Below, one piece after another: positions 16,476 through 26,998 of a DNA stretch of 64,000 nt (the stretch's first letter is position 1; the number at the start of each line of letters is the position of its first letter). The notes beneath the pieces were generated by a model. The model worked only from the letters and a program-made list of their open reading frames with translations, searched no databases and was not told where the DNA came from. Origin of the DNA: Psychrobacter immobilis (GTDB lineage Bacteria > Pseudomonadota > Gammaproteobacteria > Pseudomonadales > Moraxellaceae); NCBI RefSeq assembly GCF_904846185.1, contig NZ_CAJGZQ010000006.1, forward strand, positions 116,007-180,006, given 5' to 3'. Made by a program: the position numbers and the translations under genes.

Positions 16476-19400
16476 CTAAATCATTTTCCACGTCATATCA
16501 TTTTCACTCAAACGATGATAATTGAGCTGAGGATAGGCTGATAAATCCAGCGCCTGCAAGTTATTTAACGCTGTTATTAATGCGGCATAATATGGCTCAA
16601 GCATGGCAAACTGCGCAGGGGTGGTGTGTTGGACATTCAGCAAGCATTTATCTTCTAGGTCTTGACTGGCCTGACGTAATTGCGGCACACCGGTATAACG
16701 ACTACCGCCTAAGATGCGATGGGCAATTTGCGCTAGCATACTGCGATCACGGGTATCCCACGCTTGCGTTAGCGCTTGCTTTTCATCATTAATAGTATCA
16801 AGCATCATAATGATAAGCTTGGCTGCCAAGTCGGGCTTATTCGCTGAGCGGGTCAACGCGTCTTGCCAATCTAAAATAGCAAACCCATCACCTTCATTAG
16901 CCCCCAAAGAATAATGGCTTAAATGGTGGTGACTGCTGTCCCAATTCTTTGTTTCTTGCTCATATGTGTGGGAATTTGTAGGCGTTACCACTCCATCGCG
17001 AGCACTATTTATCGGTGTTTCTGATGGCTTTAATAGTGGCGACTGTCCTTGTTTATGTAAGCGCAAGTTCTCATAGCGTGGCTGGGTGTCGCGCGGTGTT
17101 TCGCGTCTATAGTCCTCGCGTGGTTGGCTGTCTCGCAAGTAATTATCACGAATTTTCTTCAATGATAAAGGACGCGTTATTTTTGGCTGATTGATTGTAT
17201 TAGAACCGCTATGACGGTTATTTTCATCACCTTTCACCATAGGATAAGCAATGGTTGTAGAGTCTGATGGCCACGTTGAATACGTTTCAGCCTCCCTATT
17301 TTGTGAGTCGTTAGAGTGTGAGTTCTCTTTTGATAAATCGAAGGTCTGCACATCAGTACTGTGCAGATTGGTATCAGGCAACGCTTTTAACTGCGGCATT
17401 GTCGTTGTACGTCCAAGCCATTTTTGCAGCACTTGTAACAACTGAGGCTGGCTAATGGGCTTACCCACATAGTCATTAATGCCACTAGCGATCAGTTTGT
17501 CTCGCTCATCAGCCAAACCATGCGCAGTCAACGCAATAATCGGGATACGGCTATCATCATTTTCAATATTGCGAATTTGTCTTGCAGCTTCATGCCCTGA
17601 CATACGCGGCATTTGGATGTCCATGAATATTAGATCAATATGACCTTTATCCTGAGTAGCAACTTTATCGTCGGTATTCACCTCTTCATAAAGCGTAATA
17701 TTTGATTTCTTGTTTACTTCATCGCGCGTTTCAGCTTTAGAGATTTGCGTTTTATTCGACAGACTTTGCTTATCATTTTTCGTGGTTTTGATATTTTTGG
17801 TTTGTTGTTTACTGATAATTTCTATGGCGTCAAAACCACTACTCGCTGTGATGACTTGGATGCCAATCTCACTGAGCAATGCATCGAGCACCAACAAATT
17901 GGGCAGATGATCGTCGACTGCCAGTACCGTCACCCCTGTCCAGCGCGGTTCTTGCACGCTTTTTTTGGTACTGCGATTTTGGGTGTCGAGCATAGCATAG
18001 AGCTGTCTTTTGTCTAAAGGCTCATACAAAATATTGGCATGATAACGATTTAATAATGCTTGATCGGCAGCAACTTGATAGCCAAATACCGCAAGCTTAC
18101 CTTGGTAATGCAGACGAATTTGTTTGAGTAATGCCATCATATCGTCTTGGGTATCATCATCGACGATGACCCAATCCCAATAATTACCATGCTCTTTTAA
18201 TGACTCAAGTACGCCTGGTAAGGAGTTGGCTTGGGTCAATTTAATCGGCAAATATTGCAAGCTGGCTTTGAGCACTTGTATAGAAGCGGTATGATTGATC
18301 CATACCAATACATTAAACTCATCGGTCTCACTCGCCAGCGGAGCCAAGACTGGAAGCTCAATCGTCTGACCAGTAGCAGCTTCCAACACATCGACATGTG
18401 CTGGCATCCGAAACCAAAACGTTGCGCCCTGATTGGCAATATTCTCTTGAGCATTATCATGAAAGCCAATATCACCGCCCATCAGCCGCGTCAATTGCTT
18501 GGAAATAACGAGCCCCAACCCTGTACCGCCATACTGACGAGTGATTGAAGGGTCGCCTTGGCTAAAGCTTTGGAACAGCATCTTTTGATCAGCTAAAGAG
18601 ATGCCCTTACCGCTGTCTTGCACACTGATCATAAGATAATTATCACGATGGTCATCTAAGCTGACGCGCACTACCACATCGCCACTGTCGGTAAATTTAA
18701 TAGCATTGCCGACGATATTGGTCAATACTTGCTTGAGGCGTAGGGCGTCGCCATTGATGCGCATCGGTACATCATTATAAAACAGCACCGCCATGCGCAG
18801 ACCTTTTTCTGCGGATACAGGCGAAAGCATATCGACTACGTCATAAATGGTGTCATAAAGGTCAAACTCATGACGGTCAAGTACTAACTTGCCTGCCTCA
18901 ATCTTAGAGAAATCCAAAACATCGTTAACCAAGGCGAGCAAGTGTGCTGATGACTTACGTATGGTTTGCACGTACAAATCTTGTTCAGGATTTAGTTCGC
19001 CATGCCTTGCCAGCAAATTGATAAAGCCATCGATACTGTTTAATGGCGTGCGCAGCTCGTGGCTAATATTCGCCAAAAACGCCGATTTTGCTTGGCTGGT
19101 TGAAATTGCCGCATCACGTGCATTACGAATAGAGATATTCTGCATTTCCATCTCATCAAACGCGAGGCGCAAATCATCCTCGGTTTGCTCGGCATGGTCT
19201 TTTAACTCCTGAAAGCTTCTATGCAGGCGGCGTAGCGTTTTGACCAAGTCTTGCTGCAATAAGTTCAGCTCACCATCTGACTCAACAGGAATAGGCTGAT
19301 ACAGATTGTCGACATGGGTACGCTGCAACTGCAAACGCAGCTCATAAATTGGTGCTATCCAGCGCTTTGAATAAATATTTAAACTCAACAATAAAATTAA

Positions 19401-20039
19401 AATAGTGAACAAGCCAGTAATCACTAGTGCCATGGCAATACGATAACGTGCAATATAAAGCGGTTCGTTGTCCATATCGACGAGCAACCAGAGTTTTTGT
19501 CCTTCAAACTCCCCTAATATACTGCCATAAGCGGTTCCAATAGGTGTTGGTTGCTGCGATAAAAAATTCTTTGTTGTGTCTATTGCAGGCCATGCTTCGT
19601 TCAGTCCATAGCCGACTGCGGCGAGCACTTGATTGCTTTCATTGATGATCGCAATACGCTGTACATGTTGCTCGGACTGCATACGACCCAGCTTATCTTG
19701 TATTTCCTCAAGCTTCGTGATGGTCGTTTGAGTGGCATCATTTGCTCTGACTTCGCCATCAGAATTGGGTTCGCCGTCTGCTTGCTGGCGCTCTTGCGCT
19801 AACAGCTCAGGGATTAGCTCTGCAATCGCTGGGGTATAACGAATCAGCACCGCCTCCGCCAATACTTCTTGTTCGGAATTGCTGGCGCGCATGGTCTCAT
19901 AAAAGACCAAAATACCGCCCACCGCTGCCAAGATACAAATGGGTAAAAACACCAATATAATCAACTGACCATACGCACTGCTAGTATCAAAACGTTTTTT
20001 GTATGCCATGCTAGCTTTACTCTCTACAGAAAATTGCAC
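16476..20039 (-). CDS. barA: Hybrid sensor histidine kinase BarA/GacS type
   Basis: Tripartite hybrid kinase, 1187 residues, of the BarA/GacS type, normally signalling through an UvrY/GacA regulator. Order: membrane segment (about 26-46), periplasmic sensor (to about 198), second membrane segment (about 200-221), HAMP-like linker, DHp with His327 in FLANISHELRTPLNS, HATPase with N box (about 438-450), DSGKGIS and GGTGLGL (504-510), a degenerate receiver (about 574-688), a true receiver with D709/D710, phosphoacceptor D807 in MDIQMPRMSG and K860, a long linker, then Hpt with His1107 in AHRILGGSRYTG. The true receiver contains a polar insert of about 55 residues (745-799). The start could also be the ATG at 20009, which has a better Shine-Dalgarno. 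The context barA-cysM-rlmD-relA agrees with other gammaproteobacteria. Confidence 0.9.
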   Translation of the reverse strand: MQFSVESKASMAYKKRFDTSSAYGQLIILVFLPICILAAVGGILVFYETMRASNSEQEVLAEAVLIRYTPAIAELIPELLAQERQQADGEPNSDGEVRANDATQTTITKLEEIQDKLGRMQSEQHVQRIAIINESNQVLAAVGYGLNEAWPAIDTTKNFLSQQPTPIGTAYGSILGEFEGQKLWLLVDMDNEPLYIARYRIAMALVITGLFTILILLLSLNIYSKRWIAPIYELRLQLQRTHVDNLYQPIPVESDGELNLLQQDLVKTLRRLHRSFQELKDHAEQTEDDLRLAFDEMEMQNISIRNARDAAISTSQAKSAFLANISHELRTPLNSIDGFINLLARHGELNPEQDLYVQTIRKSSAHLLALVNDVLDFSKIEAGKLVLDRHEFDLYDTIYDVVDMLSPVSAEKGLRMAVLFYNDVPMRINGDALRLKQVLTNIVGNAIKFTDSGDVVVRVSLDDHRDNYLMISVQDSGKGISLADQKMLFQSFSQGDPSITRQYGGTGLGLVISKQLTRLMGGDIGFHDNAQENIANQGATFWFRMPAHVDVLEAATGQTIELPVLAPLASETDEFNVLVWINHTASIQVLKASLQYLPIKLTQANSLPGVLESLKEHGNYWDWVIVDDDTQDDMMALLKQIRLHYQGKLAVFGYQVAADQALLNRYHANILYEPLDKRQLYAMLDTQNRSTKKSVQEPRWTGVTVLAVDDHLPNLLVLDALLSEIGIQVITASSGFDAIEIISKQQTKNIKTTKNDKQSLSNKTQISKAETRDEVNKKSNITLYEEVNTDDKVATQDKGHIDLIFMDIQMPRMSGHEAARQIRNIENDDSRIPIIALTAHGLADERDKLIASGINDYVGKPISQPQLLQVLQKWLGRTTTMPQLKALPDTNLHSTDVQTFDLSKENSHSNDSQNREAETYSTWPSDSTTIAYPMVKGDENNRHSGSNTINQPKITRPLSLKKIRDNYLRDSQPREDYRRETPRDTQPRYENLRLHKQGQSPLLKPSETPINSARDGVVTPTNSHTYEQETKNWDSSHHHLSHYSLGANEGDGFAILDWQDALTRSANKPDLAAKLIIMMLDTINDEKQALTQAWDTRDRSMLAQIAHRILGGSRYTGVPQLRQASQDLEDKCLLNVQHTTPAQFAMLEPYYAALITALNNLQALDLSAYPQLNYHRLSENDMTWKMI

Positions 20040-20522
20040 TATGAATCAATAGCGGCGGTAAGCGGTGTTAGCCAATCATAATTTTTTTAGGGGCTGTGCT
20101 CATTTCAAAGCTATTCTCATTTCAAAGCTATCGTCATTTCAAAAATGATAACTGCCTACCCATGATAAAATTTAATGGTTCTTGTTCTTGCCGTACCTAT
20201 ATATTGCCATAACTATAACGCATTTCATCGATCATGGTGAGTGGCTATGCCGCAAAGGCATTTTAACTGTCCAGCCCTTTTTAAACACCACTCATTTACC
20301 AAAATCTCTTGATGCCTTCAGCGTAGCCAAAAACAAAATGATATAATGACGCAACTTTTCATTCATTGCTATTTCGTTAAAGCGGTAGAAATATCATTAA
20401 CGATCAAATCACTTACTTTACTCAATAGCAGCCGTATCAAGATATTTATTCAAAAATCAAAATGATAATTAAAAAATAAACGGTAATTAAAAATCAATTT
20501 TAAAAATTAACAAGGATACTTT
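20040..20522. other. Divergent barA/cysM region
   Basis: About 480 bases, AT-rich, becoming almost pure A/T just before cysM. No ORF is supported. A short tandem repeat lies at 20099-20149 (separate entry). It must hold the promoters of both genes, but no convincing boxes are identified. Confidence 0.4.
20099..20149. repeat. Three tandem 17-bp units
   Basis: CTCATTTCAAAGCTAT followed by T or C occurs twice head-to-tail (20099-20115, 20116-20132), then a degenerate third copy GTCATTTCAAAAATGAT (20133-20149). The last copy contains an ATTTCAAAAAT dyad-like core. It is about 60 bases upstream of the barA start. Confidence 0.75.
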
Positions 20523-21497
20523 ATGTCCGCAACGGCTATCTCCAACCCTAATTTCATTACTCAAGTCACCAAACTTGCTGATTGCGTCGGTCAGACGCCA
20601 TTGGTTAAATTGCAGCGCTTACCTGAGCAAGAGCAGCTGACCAATGGTGCTGCGTTACTGGCCAAGCTTGAAGGTAACAATCCAGCGGGGTCTGTTAAAG
20701 ATCGTCCTGCGTTTAATATGATTTATCAAGCAGAACAGCGCGGTGACATCAAAGCGGGCGACATGCTGATTGAAGCCACGAGTGGCAATACGGGTATCGC
20801 TTTAGCCATGGTCGCCGCGATGCGTGGCTATCCGATAACGCTACTGATGCCAACCAATTCAACTCAAGAGCGCAAAGATGCCATGATTGCGTATGGTGCG
20901 ACGTTAATCGAGGTGGATGAAGGCATGGAAGCCGCACGCGATTTAGCGCTGCAAATGCAAGCAGATGGCAAAGGCATCGTATTGGATCAGTTTAATAACC
21001 CTGACAACAGTCAAGCCCATTACCTGACCACAGGGCCTGAACTGTGGGCGCAAACGGCAGGGAAAATCACTCATTTTATTAGCTCAATGGGCACCACTGG
21101 TACCATTACTGGTGTATCGCAATACCTCAAAGAACAAAATCCAGATATCAAAATCATCGGACTACAGCCTGATGAAGAAGCTTCGATTGCTGGTATTCGC
21201 CGCTGGCCTGCAGCTTACATGCCGGGTATCTTTAACGCAGATTTGATTGATGAAATCATGGATGTGGATCAGCGTATCGCAGAAGTTTATATGCGCAAAC
21301 TGGCCAAAACCGAAGGTATTTTCGCGGGCGTTTCATCAGGTGCTGCAGCATGGGCTGCCGTACAAGTCGCTAAAGAAAACCCTGATGCCGTCATCGCCTT
21401 TATTGTCTGTGATCGCGGCGATCGTTATTTGTCGACGGGTTTATACAATATTAATGACGACAATATTGACGACAGCAATGTCGATAACCGCACATAA
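20523..21497 (+). CDS. cysM: Cysteine synthase B (O-acetylserine sulfhydrylase)
   Basis: PLP-dependent beta-replacement enzyme, 324 residues, making cysteine from O-acetylserine and sulfide or thiosulfate. The PLP lysine is K59 in NNPAGSVKDRP; the phosphate and substrate loops are TSGNTGIALA and SSMGTTGTITGV; the C-terminal block is CDRGDRYLSTGLY. The CysM rather than CysK type is supported by the N-terminal DCVGQTPLVKLQRLP form and by position between barA and rlmD-relA. A short Asn/Asp tail is extra. AAGGA precedes the ATG. Confidence 0.93.
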   Translation: MSATAISNPNFITQVTKLADCVGQTPLVKLQRLPEQEQLTNGAALLAKLEGNNPAGSVKDRPAFNMIYQAEQRGDIKAGDMLIEATSGNTGIALAMVAAMRGYPITLLMPTNSTQERKDAMIAYGATLIEVDEGMEAARDLALQMQADGKGIVLDQFNNPDNSQAHYLTTGPELWAQTAGKITHFISSMGTTGTITGVSQYLKEQNPDIKIIGLQPDEEASIAGIRRWPAAYMPGIFNADLIDEIMDVDQRIAEVYMRKLAKTEGIFAGVSSGAAAWAAVQVAKENPDAVIAFIVCDRGDRYLSTGLYNINDDNIDDSNVDNRT

Positions 21498-21553
21498 ATT
21501 AATTAACGTACAGACAACGCTGCTCAGTTTAGTTGATTCAATCAGGATTTCTT

Positions 21554-22378
21554 ATGTTACAAGCTCTACCATCCGACCCTATATTGGTCTTTGATATCGA
21601 AACTGTCGCTGATACCGATGCGGCGCGCCGTATCTATCCGCAATTGGCAGAGTTGAATGATGCAGATGCATTGAGTGCACTCACAGCGCTTCGAATACAA
21701 GAAGCTGGGCATGATTTTATGCGCTTGCCACTGCAGCGTATCGTCTGTATTTCAGCGCTATATATCAAAGATAGCAAGTTGTCGTTGTTCTCATTGACCG
21801 CTGATAAATTCAGTGAAAAAGATATTCTTGCCAAATTTTTTCGGGCATTTAGTGACCTTGAAAAGCTGCCACAGCTTATTAGTTGGAATGGCTCAGGTTT
21901 CGATATTCCTGTACTGATATATCGGGCTATGCAATACGACTTATCAGCGCCATGGTTATTTGAAGAAGGCGAGCGCATCAAAAATATGCGCTTTGATAAT
22001 TACGTCAATCGCTTCCACACGCGTCACCTTGATTTGATGGACAGATTTAGCCAGTATGGTGCCAGCCGCCGCGAAGCCATGGATATTGTCGCAAGCTTAT
22101 ATGGTCTACCGGGTAAAACAGCTGTCGACGGTAGTATGGTTGGTGAGCTTGTCAGCACTAATGACTGGCAAACGCTGTCTATTTATTGCGAGTCTGACGT
22201 CATGAATACATGGCTAATCTATTTGCGCTGGTTGCGTTTAACTGGACAATTATCCTCACAAGATTTTGACGCTTGGCAGCAGCAGAGCTATGACTATTTA
22301 GTAAAATATACCCAAGCGGATGGTCATGCCCGCCATCAAGACTTCATCGCTGATTGGTCATCTGCGCCCACATCATAA
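21554..22378 (+). CDS. PolB-like 3'-5' exonuclease (DnaQ fold)
   Basis: Predicted 3'-5' exonuclease related to the proofreading domain of family B DNA polymerases, 274 residues. Exo I carries the metal ligands in ILVFDIETVAD, Exo II is ISWNGSGFDIPVL, and Exo III is represented by SIYCESDVMNTWLIYLRW. It is a stand-alone nuclease without polymerase domain. The ATG at 21554 has AGGA six bases upstream and is preferred over the TTG at 21533. It lies between cysM and rlmD, an arrangement also seen in pseudomonads. Its cellular substrate is not established. Confidence 0.87.
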   Translation: MLQALPSDPILVFDIETVADTDAARRIYPQLAELNDADALSALTALRIQEAGHDFMRLPLQRIVCISALYIKDSKLSLFSLTADKFSEKDILAKFFRAFSDLEKLPQLISWNGSGFDIPVLIYRAMQYDLSAPWLFEEGERIKNMRFDNYVNRFHTRHLDLMDRFSQYGASRREAMDIVASLYGLPGKTAVDGSMVGELVSTNDWQTLSIYCESDVMNTWLIYLRWLRLTGQLSSQDFDAWQQQSYDYLVKYTQADGHARHQDFIADWSSAPTS

Positions 22379-22466
22379 CAAATGAAGTTATATGAAGGCG
22401 CGTTATAAGACATCGCGTTTATCCTCATTTTTTTAGTTATTTATCATTTATTATTAAGGCAGGTTT

Positions 22467-24008
22467 ATGCAACCCACCGATTCAAAAACGTCTACAACCT
22501 CTGATGTTACGCCACCAACGAGCGAGACCCAAACGATTACTATTCCGCCTAATAAGAAAAAATCTAAACCCTCATCAAAGACACGCCGCCGTCTAAAGGA
22601 TGCAGAACCTCTGCCCTTCACCATTGATGGTTTGTCGCATGATGGTCGCGGCGTTGCCGTTTATGGTAATGGTTTTGGTATAGACGATGGTCATGTCGAA
22701 GACAAACATGGCAAAAAAATCTTTGTAAGCTTTGCATTGCCGGGTGAAAGTGCCTTGGTCAAAATAACCAATAGCCGTGCCAGCTTTGAAGAAGGCGAGG
22801 CTGTCAGTATTACTGCCAATCCAAATTCTGAACGTGCCGTACCGCCCTGCCCACATTTTGGGGTGTGTGGTGGCTGTAATTTGCAACACTGGCAGCCAGA
22901 CGGTCAAATCAACTTTAAGCAATCTGTACTGGCTGAAATGCTGATACACCAAGCCCATGTCACGCCTGATAACTGGCTTGCTCCAGTGGTTGGTGATCGT
23001 CTTGGTTATCGTACCAAAGCACGATTGGGTGTGCGTTATGTCACCAAAAAAGAAACCGCGCTTGTCGGCTTTCGTGAGCGCTCAAGTAACTTTTTGGCAG
23101 AATTAAATGAGTGTCATATTTTAGATCCAAGAATTGGTTTTGAGATTGAAAACTTAAAAACACTGATTAGTACGCTAGAGAGCCGTAACAAGATTGCTCA
23201 GCTTGAGTTGGCCATGGGTGAGGAAATGCCTGAGCTGCCAGATGGCAATCAGCCCGTTGCCCTTATCGTACGCAACTTAGAGCCGTTATCAGACGCTGAT
23301 ATAGAAAAGCTAAAAGTGTTTTTTGCCGCACGCAACTGGCAGCTATATTTGCAGTCTAAAGGTGCGGACAGTATCCAGCGTATTGCATTGACTGAAGATG
23401 ATGACATGAGCCAGCAATTTGGTCGTTTGTATTACCAATTGCCAGAATACGATTTGACTTTCGAGTTTATCCCGACAGATTTTACCCAAGTGAACCTGTC
23501 CGTTAATCGTCAAATGACGAAGCTTGCTTGCGATTTGTTAGACTTAAAAGCAGGTGAACGCGTACTTGATTTATTCAGTGGTCTAGGCAACTTTAGCTTG
23601 CCACTCGCGCGCCTCGTTGGTGAGACAGGTTCTGTAGTTGGTGTTGAAGGTAGCGAAGCGATGACCGCACGTGCAGCCGATAACGCACGTCGTAACGGCA
23701 TCAATAATACAGAATTTTATAGCCAAGATTTGACGCAAGACTGTACTGATAAACCTTGGGCGAATCAGGGCTTTGATGCGCTATTGATCGATCCGCCGCG
23801 TTCTGGTGCTTGGGAAATTATGCAGTACTTGCCGAAATTTAACGCTGAGAGAATCGTTTATGTTTCTTGCAACCCTGCAACCCTCGCCCGTGATACAAAA
23901 GCATTATTAGAGCAAGGCTATCGTCTGACTCATGCTGGCGTGATGGACATGTTCTGTCATACCGGTCATGTTGAGTCTATCGCTCGTTTTGAAAAAGTAG
24001 CGGTGTAA
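22467..24008 (+). CDS. rlmD: 23S rRNA (uracil-1939-C5)-methyltransferase
   Basis: RlmD (RumA), 513 residues, methylating U1939 of 23S rRNA with S-adenosylmethionine. After a basic N-terminal extension of about 50 residues come the TRAM domain, the iron-sulfur cluster cysteines in [15 protein letters not shown] plus the later Cys in LNECHIL, the SAM-binding loop [16 protein letters not shown], and the catalytic Cys in [13 protein letters not shown]. The gene neighbourhood barA-cysM-rlmD-relA supports the name over RlmC/TrmA. It ends 385 bases before relA. Confidence 0.95.
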   Translation: MQPTDSKTSTTSDVTPPTSETQTITIPPNKKKSKPSSKTRRRLKDAEPLPFTIDGLSHDGRGVAVYGNGFGIDDGHVEDKHGKKIFVSFALPGESALVKITNSRASFEEGEAVSITANPNSERAVPPCPHFGVCGGCNLQHWQPDGQINFKQSVLAEMLIHQAHVTPDNWLAPVVGDRLGYRTKARLGVRYVTKKETALVGFRERSSNFLAELNECHILDPRIGFEIENLKTLISTLESRNKIAQLELAMGEEMPELPDGNQPVALIVRNLEPLSDADIEKLKVFFAARNWQLYLQSKGADSIQRIALTEDDDMSQQFGRLYYQLPEYDLTFEFIPTDFTQVNLSVNRQMTKLACDLLDLKAGERVLDLFSGLGNFSLPLARLVGETGSVVGVEGSEAMTARAADNARRNGINNTEFYSQDLTQDCTDKPWANQGFDALLIDPPRSGAWEIMQYLPKFNAERIVYVSCNPATLARDTKALLEQGYRLTHAGVMDMFCHTGHVESIARFEKVAV

Positions 24009-24392
24009 TTCAATTTACGGTTAAGTGAGCGGTTCAGAACATTAAATAGCCATATTGCATGTCACTGAGCTTGATTCAAAATTTGAGTCAAGCGGTGGCA
24101 AGAAAATGATGGTTATTTATCCTGATTAACCGCAGACATTACATAGCCTCGCTTGATTTGTCTCTTTAAAGTGAGATAATAGTAAACAATATTCCTAGGC
24201 TGGTTTTTTCCATTCTTGTGAACGTTTGCACTCATAGCTTTATATATTTTACGCGCATTTTATGACTGCTAAAAAACAGATTTTTTAGCAGTTGTATTGG
24301 TTTATAGCTGATACTTTATGAATCGTAAGTTCAACGTGTGTGCATAGTAGATGAGGTTATAATCAATTCAAAATAGCTAAGAGGAGTCGGCT
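24009..24392. other. rlmD-relA spacer
   Basis: About 380 bases without an ORF. It contains a perfect 12-bp hairpin (separate entry) and presumably the relA promoter; no convincing -35/-10 pair is identified. Confidence 0.4.
24265..24292. terminator. Hairpin between rlmD and relA, terminator-like
   Basis: ACTGCTAAAAAA and TTTTTTAGCAGT form a perfect 12-bp stem around CAGA. The T run is inside the stem, not after it, so termination is plausible but not certain. Confidence 0.55.
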
Positions 24393-26945
24393 ATGGTAAA
24401 AATTCGTGAAGGATTACCGCTGGTGGATGGACAGACCACCCAAGCCGATAGTGCAGCACTTGCCGCTCAACTGGTCGCGAGCCAACGCTCGCACCAGTCT
24501 GCCAATAGCTATGCCCAAATCCCCCTCGATATCAAATACCAGCTGTCCACTCATAAGCTACACACCACTTTTGATCGCTCAGCACTACATGCCTTTCATA
24601 GTCATGATCCAAAGCTTGAAAACGAATATTCTGATAACCCGCTTTTAGATAAAAATAATGCTCTCTCAGATAAAGAGCTCGAAGCGATTGATTTAGATCA
24701 AGTCAATATTGATGTTCCCACTTGGTTAGACAACGTCGCCAAACGTATCGGACAAGAGTCTGTACCTCACTTGAGTGCTGCTTGTGAATTTATTCGCAGT
24801 CATATGAATACCAGCGAATCTGAGCGTTCAGGTGCTTATGTCACGGGTATTGGCATGACAGATATATTGACCTATCTCTACCAAGATGAAGATGCTCTTG
24901 TGGCTGCAATGCTCTATCGTAGTGCACGAAAATCAATCATAAGCCTCGCTGAGATCGAGAAAAAATTCGGTGTAGACATATCGACTTTAGTCAAAGATAC
25001 CTTGGCAATGGGTAAGCTGTCTGAGATTATTGAAAGCAATAAGCGTCTAGAAGATCACTTCGTAAACAATCAGCGCGACCAGCTATCTAATATTTATAGC
25101 ATGCTAATTTCCGTCACCAATGATGTACGCGTCGTGCTTATCAAATTGGCTGAGCGTACTTTCGCCATGCGCGAATTGACCTTTTCTAATGAAGAGCGAC
25201 AGAATCGTGTGGCGCGTGAAGTCATGACCATTTATGCCCCATTGGCGCATCGCTTGGGCATCGCGCAACTTAAATGGGAGCTAGAAGATTTAGCCTTTCG
25301 CTACCTTGCGCCTGAACGCTATAAAGAGATTGCCAAACTGCTCTCCGAAAAACGCAGCGAACGTGAGTCCTATATTCAGCGTGTACAAGACAAGCTTAAT
25401 GAAGCACTAGCAGAGGCTAATATCGAAGGTGAAGTCTCTGGACGTGTTAAGCATATCTACTCTATCTACCGAAAAATGAAGCTCAAAGGCTTATCGTTTG
25501 ATCAGCTTTATGACATTCGTGCGCTGCGAGTATTGGTCACCAACCCATCAGACTGTTACCACGTGCTTGGATTGGTACATGGCTTGTGGCGATATATCCC
25601 TGAACAATTCGATGACTATATTACCAACCCCAAGTCCAATGGTTATCGCTCACTACATACGGCAGTCATTGCTGAAAACAAATCACTGGAAGTACAAATT
25701 CGTACTCATGAAATGCACTTCGAAGCTGAGCTTGGTATGTGTGCTCATGTTAACTATAAAGAAGGTCTAAAGAATAAAAAAGACAATTATCTTAATCAAA
25801 GAATCAGCTCGCTGCGTCAGCTGTTATCGATCAATAATGAAACCCGTAACCAACCGCGCTCATCTTTACTAACAGGTGAAGAAATAGAGGGCATGGAGTT
25901 TGACGAAGAAGAGCAACTCGTTGACTTTGACGAGCTCGAACGCATCTATATCTTTAGCCGTGATGGTGACATTACTGAACTACCAAAAGGGGCGACCGTT
26001 CTTGATTTTGCTTATTATGTACATACACAAGTCGGTAATCGTGCCCAAGCTGCGCGAGTCAATCAGCGCTATGTACCATTAACCTATCAACTCAAAACGG
26101 GTGAACAAGTTGAAATTATCACCAAAGCATCACGTGAGCCCAACCGTGATTGGCTAGTTGCTTCACTTGGATACATTCATACCAACCGTGCACGTTCAAA
26201 ATTGCGTCAATGGTTCAATAAGCAAGACCGTGATAAAAACATTGAAATTGGTCGTCAAATGCTCAGTAAAGAGCTTGAACGACTATCGGTACATCCCAAT
26301 AGCATCGATTTAAACGACTATATTCAGCATTTCCATGTCAATACGACTGATGATATTATCGTTGGATTGGTCACAGGCGACATTGGTCTCAACCAACTCA
26401 CCAGCCACATCTCTCGTCAGCTACATCTAGAACCTGAAAGACCGCCAGAAAATTTTGCGCCAAGTATAGATGCTAGAGAGGCAGGCAAAATCGATGCTTA
26501 TAAAATTCGTATCGATGGGCTGGATAATATAGAAATCAATTTAGCAGGCTGTTGCCACCCTGTGCATGGCGAGCCAATTGCTGGTTACATTACCTTATCA
26601 CGAGGTGTCAGTGTCCATAATCGTGGTTGCCCTGAATATTCACGCTTGATTGAACGCGATCCTGAGCGCGAAATAGAAGCTTCGTGGCGGGTACAAGCTG
26701 GTCGTTATCAACCCGTTGATATTCACGTAGAAGCCTATGATAGACGCGGACTGTTGCGTGACTTGACGCAAATTATTGATAAAGAAAATGTCAATATTCG
26801 TCAAGTTGAAACGCTTAGTAATGATGATAACATTGCCTTTTTGAAATTTCATATTGAAGTCTCAGGATTGGCACACCTATCTAAGCTTTTAGCGAAACTA
26901 GAGCAACAGCATGGTATCTTGCATGCTCGCCGCGCCGTCGCTTAG
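24393..26945 (+). CDS. relA: GTP pyrophosphokinase RelA
   Basis: Ribosome-dependent (p)ppGpp synthetase, 850 residues, the stringent-response enzyme. The N-terminal HD-like domain is degenerate (for example LYRSARKSI where hydrolases keep an HD pair), typical of monofunctional RelA. The synthetase domain has GRVKHIYSIYRKM and DDYITNPKSNGYRSLHT, followed by TGS (IYIFSRDGDITELPKGAT), a zinc-finger/helical region with GCCHPVHGEPI, and a C-terminal ACT domain. It is about 100 residues longer than E. coli RelA because of an N-terminal extension. AGGAG precedes the ATG. mutM follows 53 bases later. Confidence 0.95.
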   Translation: MVKIREGLPLVDGQTTQADSAALAAQLVASQRSHQSANSYAQIPLDIKYQLSTHKLHTTFDRSALHAFHSHDPKLENEYSDNPLLDKNNALSDKELEAIDLDQVNIDVPTWLDNVAKRIGQESVPHLSAACEFIRSHMNTSESERSGAYVTGIGMTDILTYLYQDEDALVAAMLYRSARKSIISLAEIEKKFGVDISTLVKDTLAMGKLSEIIESNKRLEDHFVNNQRDQLSNIYSMLISVTNDVRVVLIKLAERTFAMRELTFSNEERQNRVAREVMTIYAPLAHRLGIAQLKWELEDLAFRYLAPERYKEIAKLLSEKRSERESYIQRVQDKLNEALAEANIEGEVSGRVKHIYSIYRKMKLKGLSFDQLYDIRALRVLVTNPSDCYHVLGLVHGLWRYIPEQFDDYITNPKSNGYRSLHTAVIAENKSLEVQIRTHEMHFEAELGMCAHVNYKEGLKNKKDNYLNQRISSLRQLLSINNETRNQPRSSLLTGEEIEGMEFDEEEQLVDFDELERIYIFSRDGDITELPKGATVLDFAYYVHTQVGNRAQAARVNQRYVPLTYQLKTGEQVEIITKASREPNRDWLVASLGYIHTNRARSKLRQWFNKQDRDKNIEIGRQMLSKELERLSVHPNSIDLNDYIQHFHVNTTDDIIVGLVTGDIGLNQLTSHISRQLHLEPERPPENFAPSIDAREAGKIDAYKIRIDGLDNIEINLAGCCHPVHGEPIAGYITLSRGVSVHNRGCPEYSRLIERDPEREIEASWRVQAGRYQPVDIHVEAYDRRGLLRDLTQIIDKENVNIRQVETLSNDDNIAFLKFHIEVSGLAHLSKLLAKLEQQHGILHARRAVA

Positions 26946-26998
26946 ATATAAAATCACAAAATACGTCCGCTGAATCATAAGGTTATTATAAAAATATC

